A DNA stretch of 64,000 nt. Source: Cellulomonas sp. Leaf395 (GTDB lineage Bacteria; Actinomycetota; Actinomycetes; Actinomycetales; Cellulomonadaceae). The stretch's first letter is position 1; each line of letters starts with the position of its first letter. The stretch covers positions 248,001 to 312,000 of the forward strand of contig NZ_LMQI01000002.1 of NCBI RefSeq assembly GCF_001424125.1, read 5' to 3'. Below the pieces are notes generated by a model. That model was given only the letters and a program-made list of their open reading frames with translations, made no database searches and was not told where the DNA came from. Positions 28,779 to 36,827 of the stretch are shown here, piece after piece. A program made the position numbers and the translations under genes.

Positions 28779-29704
28779 CAGCCCTTCACCGACCCGACCA
28801 TGACGCCCTTCTCGAAGTACTTCTGCACGAAGGGGTAGAAGAGGAGCACGGGCAACGTGGAGACGATGATCACGCCGTACTTGATCTGGTCGGCGAACTG
28901 CTGCGCGTACGCCCCGCCACCGGAGCCGCCCGCGCCGCCGGCACCGCCCGCGAACGCCTGGTTCGACAGCAGGATGTCCCGCAGGACGATCTGCAGCGGT
29001 TGCTTCTCGTAGTCCCGCACGAAGATCAGGCCGGTGAAGAAGTCGTTCCAGTGCTGCACCAGGTAGTACAGCCCGATCACCGCGATGATCGCCTTCGACA
29101 GCGGGATCGCCATGCGCCAGAAGAACTGCAGATAGCCGACGCCGTCCAGCGTCGCCGCCTCGAACAGCTCCTCGGGCAGCGAGTTCTCGAAGAAGGCCCG
29201 CGCGATGATCAGGTTGTAGACGTTGAGCGCCGACGGGATGACGAAGACCAGCCAGTTGTCGAGCAGGTTGAGGTCGCGGTACAGCAGGTAGATGGGGATG
29301 AGCCCGCCGCTGAAGAACATCGTGAAGGCGAAGAAGAACATCAGGAACTTGCGCGGTGCGAACTCCCGCCGGGAGAGCGCGTAGGCGGCCGGCAGCGTCA
29401 CGACGAGGTTCAGCGTCGTGCCGACCACCGTGTACAGCAGGGTGTTGCGGTAGCCGGTCCAGATGCGGGGGTCCGCAAGGATCTGCTCGTAGCCGAAGGT
29501 GCTCAGCCCCTGCGGGATGACCCAGACCTTGCCGGTGGCCACCAGGGTCGGGTCGCTCACCGAGGCGATCATCACGAAGTAGATCGGGTAGAGCGTCGCG
29601 AACAGGACCAGCACGATGAACGTGCCGAGACCGATCGAGAACAGCAGGTCACCCAGGGTCCTGCCGCGACGCAGAGTCGTCGGACGCAGAGTCGTCGTCG
29701 TCAT
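28778..29704 (-). CDS. Sugar ABC transporter permease, LplC/YtcP type
   Basis: 308 residues, six membrane segments, with the EAA-type loop ELFEAATLDGVGYLQFFWRMAIPLSKA near residue 185 that contacts the ATPase. It ends QKYFEKGVMVGSVKG as is usual for the family. A glycine-rich insertion (FAGGAGGAGGSGGGAY) interrupts the loop before the last helix. ATG 29704 has GGGAG seven bases upstream. No ATPase gene is in the locus, so a shared MsmX-like ATPase elsewhere is expected. Confidence 0.92.
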   Translation of the reverse strand: MTTTTLRPTTLRRGRTLGDLLFSIGLGTFIVLVLFATLYPIYFVMIASVSDPTLVATGKVWVIPQGLSTFGYEQILADPRIWTGYRNTLLYTVVGTTLNLVVTLPAAYALSRREFAPRKFLMFFFAFTMFFSGGLIPIYLLYRDLNLLDNWLVFVIPSALNVYNLIIARAFFENSLPEELFEAATLDGVGYLQFFWRMAIPLSKAIIAVIGLYYLVQHWNDFFTGLIFVRDYEKQPLQIVLRDILLSNQAFAGGAGGAGGSGGGAYAQQFADQIKYGVIIVSTLPVLLFYPFVQKYFEKGVMVGSVKG

Positions 29705-29730
29705 GGGAGTTCTCCCGCTCGTGGTCGCCG

Positions 29731-30714
29731 TCACCAGAGGCTCGTGTTCGCGAACTTCTTGGCGAGCTGGTTGGTGAGAACCAGGAAGGCGAAGTTGATG
29801 ACCGTGTTGAACAGGCCGATGGCGGTGGCGTAGCTGAACTGGCTCTGCAGGATCCCGATCTTGTACGCGTACGTCGAGATGACCTCGGACGCCGACAGGT
29901 TGAGCGGGTTCTGCATCAGGAAGACCTTCTCGAAGCCCGCGTTCAGGACCCCGCCCATGTTGAGGATGAACAGCACGACCATCGTCGGGATGAGCGCCGG
30001 AAGGTCGATGTGCCGGATGATCTGCGGGCGGCTGGCGCCGTCGACCCGGGCCGCCTCGTACAGGTGGGTGTCGATGCTCGAGAGCGCCGCGAGGTAGATG
30101 ATGCTGTTCCACCCGCAGTGCTGCCAGACCTCGGAGATCACGTACACCGGGACGAACGCGTCGGGGTCACCCAGGTAGTTGGTGTCGGTGACGCCGAAGA
30201 AGCTCAGGAAGTTGGGGATCACTCCCGTGGTCGGCGACAGGAAGACCTGCAGCATGCCGACGACCACGACGATCGAGATGAAGTGCGGCAGATAGGTCGC
30301 GGTCTGCGTGAACCGCTTGCGCCGCAGGCCGACGACCTGGTTGACCGCGAGCGCCAGGACGATGGGGGCGATGAACCCGACCACCAGGGTCGTCAGGCTG
30401 ATGGCCACCGTGTTGCGCATCAGGTCCCAGAACAGCGGGCTGGTGAAGAACTGGTTGAAGTACTTCATCCCGACCCACTCGCCACCGGTGAGGCCGGCGG
30501 TGAAGTCGAACTCGCGGAACGCGAGCTGGATGCCGTACATCGGGAAGTACGCGAACACGAGGGTCACGGCGACGGCCGGCGCCACCATGAGCCACAGCTG
30601 CCATCTGGTGCGCAGGTGCCTCGACACCGCGCGCCTCCGACGGCCCTTCGTCATCGGTCCGACCACCGGGCTCCCCGGCACCTTTGCCGCGGTCTCGTCG
30701 AGAGTCAACGCCAC
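29731..30714 (-). CDS. Sugar ABC transporter permease, LplB type
   Basis: 327 residues. A basic N-terminal tail is followed by six membrane segments and the ATPase-contact loop LYEAARVDGASRPQIIRHIDLPAL near residue 220. It forms the channel with the following permease. GTG 30714 (VALTLDETAAK) is preferred over GTG 30759, which has no ribosome-binding site; GGAAGG lies upstream of the chosen start but with a long spacer. The gap to the next permease is 26 bp. Confidence 0.92.
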   Translation of the reverse strand: MALTLDETAAKVPGSPVVGPMTKGRRRRAVSRHLRTRWQLWLMVAPAVAVTLVFAYFPMYGIQLAFREFDFTAGLTGGEWVGMKYFNQFFTSPLFWDLMRNTVAISLTTLVVGFIAPIVLALAVNQVVGLRRKRFTQTATYLPHFISIVVVVGMLQVFLSPTTGVIPNFLSFFGVTDTNYLGDPDAFVPVYVISEVWQHCGWNSIIYLAALSSIDTHLYEAARVDGASRPQIIRHIDLPALIPTMVVLFILNMGGVLNAGFEKVFLMQNPLNLSASEVISTYAYKIGILQSQFSYATAIGLFNTVINFAFLVLTNQLAKKFANTSLW

Positions 30715-30775
30715 GACACCACCCACCTTCCGTCCCGCTCCGTCGCGGATCTGGGCCACTCGCTGTCCACGGTGC

Positions 30776-30811
30776 GGTGTGGCGGCGGACGGTCAAGCCC
30801 GCCGCCACACC
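30776..30811 (-). terminator. Intra-operon hairpin after the binding-protein gene
   Basis: Perfect 13-bp arms GGTGTGGCGGCGG and its complement (30776-30788, 30799-30811) with a ten-base loop, five bases past the stop of the binding-protein gene. It probably stabilises or partly ends the message so that the binding protein is made in excess over the permeases, as in other binding-protein operons. Confidence 0.65.
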
Positions 30812-30816
30812 GGGGC

Positions 30817-32472
30817 TCACCCGCTGAACTCGTCGTAGTACTTCTGGTACAGCTCGACGTTCTGGGGCAGACCCGCCGACTCGAGCTGGGCGACGTAGTC
30901 GTCCCAGCCGTCCTCGATGCCGCCGGCAGTGACGAACTCGGCGAACTTGGTCTGGGTGAGGTTGAGGATCGTGGAGTTGTTCAGCGAGATCGTGCTGAGG
31001 TCCTCCGTGCTCATCTTGAGGAAGGGCGGCAGGACGTCCGTCTCCGGGTCGACGTTGGCGACGGCCTCCTCCAGCGGGATGCTCTGCTCGACCGCCTCGG
31101 CAAGGTCGGTGGGGAGCGTGAGGTCGATGCCCTCACGGATCCACAGCGGTCCCGCGTCGGCGAGCGTGGACGTCCACTTCCACGTCGACGGGTCGCTCTC
31201 ACCGTCTGCCGGCGGCAGGACCTCGTAGGTGTTGTCGTCGACCTTGGTGACGTTGGTGCCGAAGTCGCCGAACAGCACCTGGACCGAGGTGTCCTGGTCG
31301 TAGAAGGCGTTCACCAGCCGCAGTGCGGCGGCCTTGGCCTTCGTCTGGGCCGAGACCACGATGTGGTTCGCGGTGAGGTTCTCGAAGTCGTAGCTCCAGG
31401 TGAGCGGAGCATCCTGACCGGCCTCCGCGGGAACCGGTGCCATCGAGGTGTACTGCGGGGCGAGCTGGGCGCCGAAGCGGTCTGACGCGGTCCAGCCCCA
31501 GCTGAACCCGACCGAGGCCGTGTCACCCGAGCCGCGCGCCACCGACTGGTACGCCGAGTAGTCCTGCGTGATGACGTTCTGGTTCACGAGTCCCGCCGCG
31601 TAGGCGCGGTTGAGGAAGGTCAGGACCTCCTTCCAGCGCTCGTCGGCGAGGAAGTTGCCCACCTCGCCGTCCTCGACGAAGTAGCCGGTGCCGCCGCCGC
31701 CGGTGATCGGCAGACCGAGGCTGCCGAGAAGGGCGGTGGGCTGGAAATAGCCGTAGCCCGTCGTGCCGACCGGCGACCAGTCGAACGGGATCTCGTCGTT
31801 CGGGTCGCCGTTGCCGTTGGCGTCCTGCTCCTTGAACGCCACGAGGACGTCGAAGAGCTCGTCCCAGTTCGTCGGCATCGCGAGACCGAGGTTGTCCAGC
31901 CACTGCTGGTTGATGTACTGGCGGGTGATGGCCTGCGGCCAGAACTCCTTCCAGCTCGGCAACGCGTAGACGGTCCCGTCGGCCTGGCTGGCCATCGCCT
32001 CGGCACCGTCGACCTCGTCGAACATGGCCTGCACGTTGGGCAGGGCGTCCATGTCGTCGCTGAGGTCCTCGAACAGCGTCCGGAACGTCGCCAGGTCGGA
32101 GTCCGTGATCGCGTTGGCGCCGATGATCAGGTCGGGGGTGTCGCCCGCGGCGAGCATCGTCGACTTCTTCTGGTCCCAGTCCGCGGTCACCTCTTCCCAC
32201 TTGATCGAGACGTCGGCCGCCTCCTCGATCTCGGCCACCCATGCCATCTCGGACATCTTCTTGGTCAGCGGGTGCTTGACGACGAGGATGTTCAGCTCCT
32301 CACCACCACCGGACCCGTCCGCGCCGTCGTCCGACGCGTCGTCACCGCCGGAGGAGCAGGACGCGAGGAGCAAGGTCGACGCGGCCGCGAAGGCGACGGT
32401 CGAGGTCAGAGCCCGTCGAGCGGGCCGAGGACCCGGGGTCGGGGCCCACGCGGGGCGGATGGAACGAGCCAT
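30817..32472 (-). CDS. Sugar ABC transporter substrate-binding lipoprotein, LplA/YtcQ type
   Basis: 551 residues. A lipoprotein signal peptide ends in LLLASC, with Cys39 as the lipidated residue, then a Ser/Gly/Asp linker. The mature part is a large cluster-type binding protein (NILVVKHPLTKKMSEMAW start; conserved YALPSWKEFWPQ and YINQQWLDNLG). It captures oligosaccharides outside the membrane for the two permeases. ATG 32472 has GGAGGAG about six bases upstream. First structural gene of the locus; ligand inferred from the GH51/GH127 neighbours. Confidence 0.93.
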   Translation of the reverse strand: MARSIRPAWAPTPGPRPARRALTSTVAFAAASTLLLASCSSGGDDASDDGADGSGGGEELNILVVKHPLTKKMSEMAWVAEIEEAADVSIKWEEVTADWDQKKSTMLAAGDTPDLIIGANAITDSDLATFRTLFEDLSDDMDALPNVQAMFDEVDGAEAMASQADGTVYALPSWKEFWPQAITRQYINQQWLDNLGLAMPTNWDELFDVLVAFKEQDANGNGDPNDEIPFDWSPVGTTGYGYFQPTALLGSLGLPITGGGGTGYFVEDGEVGNFLADERWKEVLTFLNRAYAAGLVNQNVITQDYSAYQSVARGSGDTASVGFSWGWTASDRFGAQLAPQYTSMAPVPAEAGQDAPLTWSYDFENLTANHIVVSAQTKAKAAALRLVNAFYDQDTSVQVLFGDFGTNVTKVDDNTYEVLPPADGESDPSTWKWTSTLADAGPLWIREGIDLTLPTDLAEAVEQSIPLEEAVANVDPETDVLPPFLKMSTEDLSTISLNNSTILNLTQTKFAEFVTAGGIEDGWDDYVAQLESAGLPQNVELYQKYYDEFSG

Positions 32473-32604
32473 GAGATCTCCTCCTTGAGATGCCAAACGG
32501 CGCCATCGAGACGGTCGTCGCGAGAGTCCTGTCGTGCGGCCAGCTGCGACCGCGCCGCGTCCGGATCCCGGGGGACGAACGCTCCGCGTGCGGTGGCGTG
32601 GACG

Positions 32605-32657
32605 ATCGTGCCTAGGTACTTCAGCGATGTCAATAGTGGACAAGCGACCGGTTTCGC
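32605..32657 (-). promoter_or_regulatory. Candidate promoter and operator of the arabinose-glycan operon
   Basis: A perfect -35 TTGACA (complement of 32628-32633) with a 17-bp spacer to CACGAT (complement of 32605-32610). Directly upstream, 32644-32657 reads GCGACCGGTTTCGC, whose outer four bases on each side are complementary (8 of 14 positions palindromic), as in some LacI-family operators. The start of translation is about 125 bases downstream. Confidence 0.4.
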
Positions 32658-32732
32658 AGGGCGATCCGGGGGAAGTGGGCGCGACCGTGCGCACGCGGGC
32701 AGGGGCGGCCCAGCGGTCGTGAGGCCGCGAAA

Positions 32733-33740
32733 TCAGCTCGGCTGAAGCCTCGACGACGCCCTCAGGACCAGGTCAGCGCCCGTGTGCACCTCGCGCGGCG
32801 GGACGGCGTCACCGGCGATGCGATCGAGCAGCATGGCGACCGCGTGCTCGACCATCTCCTCCTGCCGCGGGCTCACCGACGACAGCGAGGGCACCGTGAA
32901 CTCGCCCTCGTCGGTGTTGTCGAACCCGGTGACGGCGACGTCCTGCGGCACGCGCAGGCCGTGGCGACGCAGGGCGCGGAGCGCTCCCACGGCGATCGCG
33001 TCGTTCACGCACAGGGCCGCGTCGAACGAGGCCCCGGACCGTAGCAGCCCGACCATCGCCTCGTAGCCGGACGCGCGTCGGTCCCAGTCCGAACCCGCGA
33101 CGAACAGCGCGTCGTCCCGCTCCACACCATGCGCGCGCAGCGCCGCGAGGTGGCCCTCGAACCGGTCACCACCGGGCTTGTCACCCGGTGAGCTGTTCCA
33201 GACGAGCGCGATCCGGCGACGCCCGCTCTCCAGCAGGTGCCGCGTCATCGCCTCCGCGCCTGCGAACTCGCCCATCACGACGCAGTCCCAGTGGGGCGTC
33301 GGCGCGCCCCCGAGCTGCACGACCGGCCGCCGGGGCTGCAACGACCCGTCGTGGTCGGGGCGGAAGTGCGGGCAGTAGATCACCCCGTCGACGTTGCTGA
33401 CCGCGGCGCCCAGCACCGCGTCGAGCTCCGCCGCTCCCCCGTTCGCGATGCGCAGCATGGTCGTGTAGCCGTGCGGCTCGAGGGCGAGGATCAGCCGTTC
33501 GGCGAGCTCGGCGAAGTAGGGCTGGTACACGTTCGGCACGACGACAGCGATGCGGCCGGTCTGCCCGGACACCAGCCCGCGACCTGCGAGGTTCACCTCG
33601 TAACCGACCTCGGCGACGGCAGCGAGCACCGCGAGACGCGTCGCCTCGGAGACCTCGCGACGGCCGAGCATGACGTTGGAGACGGTCTTGGCGGAGACCC
33701 CCGCCACCGCACCGACGTCGGCGAGGGTGGGGCGTCTCAC
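32733..33740 (-). CDS. LacI family transcriptional regulator (proximal)
   Basis: 335 residues. Helix-turn-helix and hinge occupy 1-55 (TLADVGAVAGVSAKTVSNVMLG, then EVGYEVN); the periplasmic-binding-protein-like sensor domain follows. GTG 33740 overlaps the stop of the second LacI gene (GTGA), so both are made from one message. It lies directly upstream of the transporter operon and probably represses it in response to an arabinose-containing sugar. Ligand unknown. Confidence 0.92.
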   Translation of the reverse strand: MRRPTLADVGAVAGVSAKTVSNVMLGRREVSEATRLAVLAAVAEVGYEVNLAGRGLVSGQTGRIAVVVPNVYQPYFAELAERLILALEPHGYTTMLRIANGGAAELDAVLGAAVSNVDGVIYCPHFRPDHDGSLQPRRPVVQLGGAPTPHWDCVVMGEFAGAEAMTRHLLESGRRRIALVWNSSPGDKPGGDRFEGHLAALRAHGVERDDALFVAGSDWDRRASGYEAMVGLLRSGASFDAALCVNDAIAVGALRALRRHGLRVPQDVAVTGFDNTDEGEFTVPSLSSVSPRQEEMVEHAVAMLLDRIAGDAVPPREVHTGADLVLRASSRLQPS

Positions 33741-34756
33741 GGCCCGTCCTGCCCGAGCGTCGAGTCCCGACGCACCAGGTCGACCGGAAGCGTGACGACG
33801 GTCGGCTCCTGCGGTGCGCGGCCCGCGAGCCGGTCGGCGAGCAGCTCGAGCGCGACCCGCGCGAGCCGGCCGGCACCCGGGTCGATGGTGGTGAGCGTGG
33901 GCGTCGTGAACTGACCGTCGTCCAGGTTGTCGTAGCCGATGAGGGCCACCCTGCCGGGGACGTCGACCCCGCGCTCGCTCAGGACGGCGAGCGCCCCGAG
34001 CGCCACCTCGTCGTTGGCGCAGAGCAGCACGTCGACGTCGGGGTGGTCGGCCAGCGCGCGCACCGCCGCATCGGCTCCGGCCCGGCGGTCCGCCGCCCGA
34101 TCGAGCGGCACCACCGGCACGTCGGCGTCGAGGCGGGCCAGGGCGAGCGCCGACCGCATCGAGGCCGACGGGGCCCCGGGGTCCTCGTCGGCCCGGTGCG
34201 CCCGGTCCGGCCCGAGGAGCACGGGCCGCCGTCGGCCCATCACGGCCAGGTGACGGACGATGAGAGCGACCGCATCGTCGACGTCCTCGCGCACCTGGTC
34301 CACGCCTGCGCACTCGGTGCCGCCCTGGACCACCACGACCGGGCGGTTCGTGAGTGCACCCTCGGTCGCAACGCCCGGCGCCAGCGGACCGATGTGGACC
34401 AGACCGTCGAACAACCGGCCCCGCGCGTCGAACAGCGAGCCCACCCGGCCCGGATCGCCGTGATGCGGCTCCACAGCGACCGGGATCCCGCGCCGGTCGG
34501 CCTCCGTGACCAGCGCCTGCACCAGCGTCGCCAGGTACGGGCGCCGCAGCTCGGCCACGCCTACGCCGATCAACCCCGTCCGTCGCGACCGCAGGGTCCG
34601 GGCGCTCGTGTTCGGGGTCCAGTCGAGCTCCTCGATCGCGGCCATGACACGCCGGACCATCTCGGGGCGAGTGTGCGGTTCACCGTTCACCACCCGCGAG
34701 ACCGTCTTCACCGAGACGCCCGCCAGGGCGGCGACGTCTCGCACAGTGGTGGCCAC
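33737..34756 (-). CDS. LacI family transcriptional regulator (distal)
   Basis: 339 residues. DNA-binding part TVRDVAALAGVSVKTVSRVVNGE at 4-26, hinge near 55 (NTSARTLRSRRTGLIGV), sensor domain with LLCANDEVALGAL and VALIGYDNLDDGQFTTP. GTG 34756 lies six bases after the -10-like TACGCT, so a leaderless message is likely. It is clearly diverged from the proximal LacI, so two signals may be combined. It could also control genes elsewhere. Confidence 0.9.
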   Translation of the reverse strand: MATTVRDVAALAGVSVKTVSRVVNGEPHTRPEMVRRVMAAIEELDWTPNTSARTLRSRRTGLIGVGVAELRRPYLATLVQALVTEADRRGIPVAVEPHHGDPGRVGSLFDARGRLFDGLVHIGPLAPGVATEGALTNRPVVVVQGGTECAGVDQVREDVDDAVALIVRHLAVMGRRRPVLLGPDRAHRADEDPGAPSASMRSALALARLDADVPVVPLDRAADRRAGADAAVRALADHPDVDVLLCANDEVALGALAVLSERGVDVPGRVALIGYDNLDDGQFTTPTLTTIDPGAGRLARVALELLADRLAGRAPQEPTVVTLPVDLVRRDSTLGQDGP

Positions 34757-34762
34757 GGGCAC

Positions 34763-34768
34763 AGCGTA
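34763..34768 (-). promoter_or_regulatory. -10 element of a leaderless promoter (distal lacI)
   Basis: TACGCT on the minus strand, exactly six bases before GTG 34756. The same hexamer and spacing occur before the phosphatase gene at 45727. Confidence 0.4.
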
Positions 34769-34856
34769 GATGCGGCGACGCGCCGAGCCACCTGACCCGC
34801 CAGACACGCACGGACGTCGCCGACACCATCACCCGGTCGTCCGCCACACTTCCCGG

Positions 34857-35606
34857 GTGCACACCCGGAGCAAGGCGCTCGTCGTGGTCGGGGCGGCCAC
34901 GGTCGCGCTCGTCGTCGTCGCGCTCGTGGCCGCGCTGGTCGTCCGCGGGGTCCTCTGGCCCAACCGTCTGCTGGCCGCGCGGTACGAGGTGCGCGGCGTG
35001 GACGTGTCCTCCTACCAGGGGGAGATCGACTGGCCCGTGCTCGCGGGACAGGACATCGACTTCGCGTACGTGAAGGCGACCGAGGGCTCCGGGTTCGTCG
35101 ACAGCCGGTTCGCGGAGAACCTGCGGGGCGCTCGCGACGCCGGGCTGCTCGTCGGCGCGTACCACTTCTTCAGCTTCGAGAGCCCTGGGCGCTCGCAGGC
35201 GGAGCAGGTGATCGCGACCGTGCCGGCCGACCGAGGGCTGCTCCCGGTCGCGGTCGACGTCGAGCACTACGGGACGTTCTTCCGCGACCCTCCGGACGCG
35301 GACAAGGTCCGCGCGGAGCTCGAGGTGCTCGTCGCGATGCTGCGCGAGCACTACGGCGTCGAGCCCGTGATCTACGCGACGCAGGCCGCGTACAGCCGGT
35401 ACGTCGCCGGAGGCCTCCCCGACACGCCCCTCTGGATCCGGGCGGTCTACCTCCCGCCACGCGTGTCCGACGGTCGCGACTGGACCTTCTGGCAGTACTC
35501 CCACCGGGACCGCCTCGACGGCTACGACGGCGAGGAGTCCTTCATCGACATGAACGTCTTCCGGGGAGACCTGGCCGACCTGCGCCTGCTGCGATCCCGC
35601 GGTTGA
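34857..35606 (+). CDS. Membrane-anchored GH25 lysozyme-like protein
   Basis: 249 residues. An N-terminal membrane anchor covers about residues 6-32 (ALVVVGAATVALVVVALVAAL). The GH25 domain begins at GVDVSSYQGEIDW near residue 45 and contains the active-site DVEHYG near 140 and QYSHRDRLDGYDG near 218. GH25 enzymes cut the muramic acid-glucosamine bond of peptidoglycan. GTG 34857 gives the anchor; an upstream in-frame extension overlaps the lacI promoter. It could serve wall turnover or growth. Confidence 0.88.
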   Translation: MHTRSKALVVVGAATVALVVVALVAALVVRGVLWPNRLLAARYEVRGVDVSSYQGEIDWPVLAGQDIDFAYVKATEGSGFVDSRFAENLRGARDAGLLVGAYHFFSFESPGRSQAEQVIATVPADRGLLPVAVDVEHYGTFFRDPPDADKVRAELEVLVAMLREHYGVEPVIYATQAAYSRYVAGGLPDTPLWIRAVYLPPRVSDGRDWTFWQYSHRDRLDGYDGEESFIDMNVFRGDLADLRLLRSRG

Positions 35607-35700
35607 CCCTCGGGCCACATGAGGTCGTCCGCACGACGCGACGGTGTGACCGTGCGTGGCCCCGACGCGAACGCCGTGCGGCTCTACCAGGGCTGACGCG

Positions 35701-35901
35701 TCAGTACGTGGAGCCGCCCCGCTCGGTGTCGAAGATGTGCCGGCACCCGGGGCACTCGCTGCTGTCGGGTCCGTCGTCCTCGGGGAACCGGTTGATCGGT
35801 GTGACGAACCGCCCGCAGACGCTCATGCCGTCGCGGAAGAAGTGCTGCCGGCGGTCGTTCTGGGTGAGACGGAGCCAGCCTTCGGCATACGTGATGAGCA
35901 T
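35701..35901 (-). CDS. Small zinc-ribbon-like protein, unknown function
   Basis: 66 residues from ATG 35901. The pattern SVCGR, then SSECPGCRHIF with preceding aromatic HHFF-like (QHFFRDG) residues, suggests one zinc site with three Cys and a His. Small proteins of this kind (a hydrophobic RxxHYF.DG.S.CGR block and a C-terminal CPxC) are scattered in actinobacteria without known role. GAGGGA lies about eleven bases upstream, weak. A large hairpin lies upstream, between this gene and the 47-residue gene. Confidence 0.6.
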   Translation of the reverse strand: MLITYAEGWLRLTQNDRRQHFFRDGMSVCGRFVTPINRFPEDDGPDSSECPGCRHIFDTERGGSTY

Positions 35902-35966
35902 GTGGACAATGCTTCCCTCGCGGTCACGCGGTCGGCAGGGCCGAAGGGCCCGCACAGGGACGACAA

Positions 35967-36015
35967 CGGCCCCGGTGCTGCGCCGCGACTCTCGTCGCGG
36001 GCTGCACCGGGGCCG
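35967..36015. terminator. Large two-part hairpin
   Basis: Outer arms CGGCCCCGGTGC (35967-35978) and its perfect complement (36004-36015), inner arms CCGCGAC (35983-35989) and GTCGCGG (35994-36000) with loop TCTC. It starts eight bases past the stop of the 47-residue gene on the minus strand and lies 66 bases before the zinc-ribbon gene, so it may act as terminator of the first or attenuator of the second. Confidence 0.65.
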
Positions 36016-36023
36016 CATGTCCG

Positions 36024-36167
36024 TCAGCACCTGTTGGCCTTCGCCCACCGCGCCCGCTTGTCCTTGTTGCGCGCGGCTTGAACCGCCCCCAGCGCCATTG
36101 GGGGCTGTCGAAGATCAGCCACCCGGACCATGGCCGTCAGTCGCTCTCGTAGCAACGCGTTCCACAT
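36024..36167 (-). CDS. Small basic protein, unknown function
   Basis: 47 residues from ATG 36167. It begins MWNALLRERLTAMVRVADL and ends in a basic helix, NKDKRARWAKANRC. AAGGA lies ten bases upstream of the ATG. Support for a real gene is contextual: a near-consensus promoter 60 bases upstream and a strong hairpin directly after the stop. An upstream in-frame ATG (36239) is inside the promoter. No family recognised; a small DNA- or RNA-binding protein is possible. Confidence 0.5.
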   Translation of the reverse strand: MWNALLRERLTAMVRVADLRQPPMALGAVQAARNKDKRARWAKANRC

Positions 36168-36230
36168 CCGGGCCGATCCTTCGCGATGGGATGCTGACAC
36201 CATCACGCAGACCGGGAGATCCCAAGTTGG

Positions 36231-36259
36231 ACTATACACAGACTTTGGTCACCTGTCTA
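36231..36259 (-). promoter_or_regulatory. Strong sigma-70-type promoter on the minus strand
   Basis: TAGACA (complement of 36254-36259), 17-bp spacer, TATAGT (complement of 36231-36236): five of six at both hexamers, in an AT-rich patch. This is one of the best consensus promoters in the window. It reads toward the 47-residue gene. Confidence 0.65.
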
Positions 36260-36289
36260 GTTTCGCGTCAGGGGCTGACAGACAGGTGA
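36249..36289. repeat. Perfect inverted repeat overlapping the promoter
   Basis: TCACCTGTC (36249-36257) and GACAGGTGA (36281-36289), nine bases each with centres 32 bases apart, about three helical turns. The left arm overlaps the -35 hexamer. This geometry suits a dimeric or looping regulator. It lies between the 47-residue gene and the divergent VOC gene. Confidence 0.5.
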
Positions 36290-36401
36290 GGTTTGTGGAG
36301 CCGGCGGTGCGCGACCTCGAAGCGGTCCCTTCCGATCCTGTGCGTCCGGGGTGGACGGTGGCAGGGTGGATCGCGTCGGACCACCGTCGAAGGAGACACC
36401 C

Positions 36402-36818
36402 ATGGCGACGTACCTCAACCCGTACCTCAGCTTCCGGGACAACGCCCGCGAGGCCTTGGAGTTCTACCAGTCCGTCTTCGGTGGCGAGCTCGTCCTCAGC
36501 ACATTCGGTGACTTCCACGCCAGCGAGGACCCCGCCGAGGTCGACAAGATCATGCACGGCCAGCTCGAGACGCCCGGCGGGCTCGTGCTCATGGGCGCGG
36601 ACACACCCGCCGACATGGAGCTGGCCGCGAAGACGAGCATCTCCGTCTCGATCAGCGGCCAGGACCTTGCGGAGCTCCAGGGCTACTGGGACAAGCTGGC
36701 GGAAGGCGGCACGGTTCTCCAGCCCTTCGAGGACGCGCCGTGGGGAGCGAGGTTCGGGATGCTCAACGACAAGTTCGGCACCCCCTGGCTCGTGAACTGC
36801 GGTCCCGGAATGTCCTAG
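36402..36818 (+). CDS. VOC family protein (PhnB-like)
   Basis: 138 residues with the glyoxalase/bleomycin-resistance fold in the PhnB arrangement: NPYLSFRDNAREALEFYQSVFGGEL at the start and FGMLNDKFGTPWLVNC at the end, the two motifs of this subgroup. Members are often of unknown function; some are related to 3-demethylubiquinone methyltransferases. ATG 36402 has AAGGAG seven bases upstream. Followed after nine bases by the FAD enzyme, probably cotranscribed. Confidence 0.88.
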   Translation: MATYLNPYLSFRDNAREALEFYQSVFGGELVLSTFGDFHASEDPAEVDKIMHGQLETPGGLVLMGADTPADMELAAKTSISVSISGQDLAELQGYWDKLAEGGTVLQPFEDAPWGARFGMLNDKFGTPWLVNCGPGMS

Positions 36819-36827
36819 CGGTCCCTG

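Noticed and set aside
35619..35696. 25-codon frame after the GH25 gene ending in ANAVRLYQG
   Set aside because: Looks slightly gene-like at its end but has no ribosome-binding site and no identifiable family; probably chance.
36168..36239. N-terminal extension of the 47-residue gene to an ATG at 36239
   Set aside because: It would start inside the promoter hexamers.
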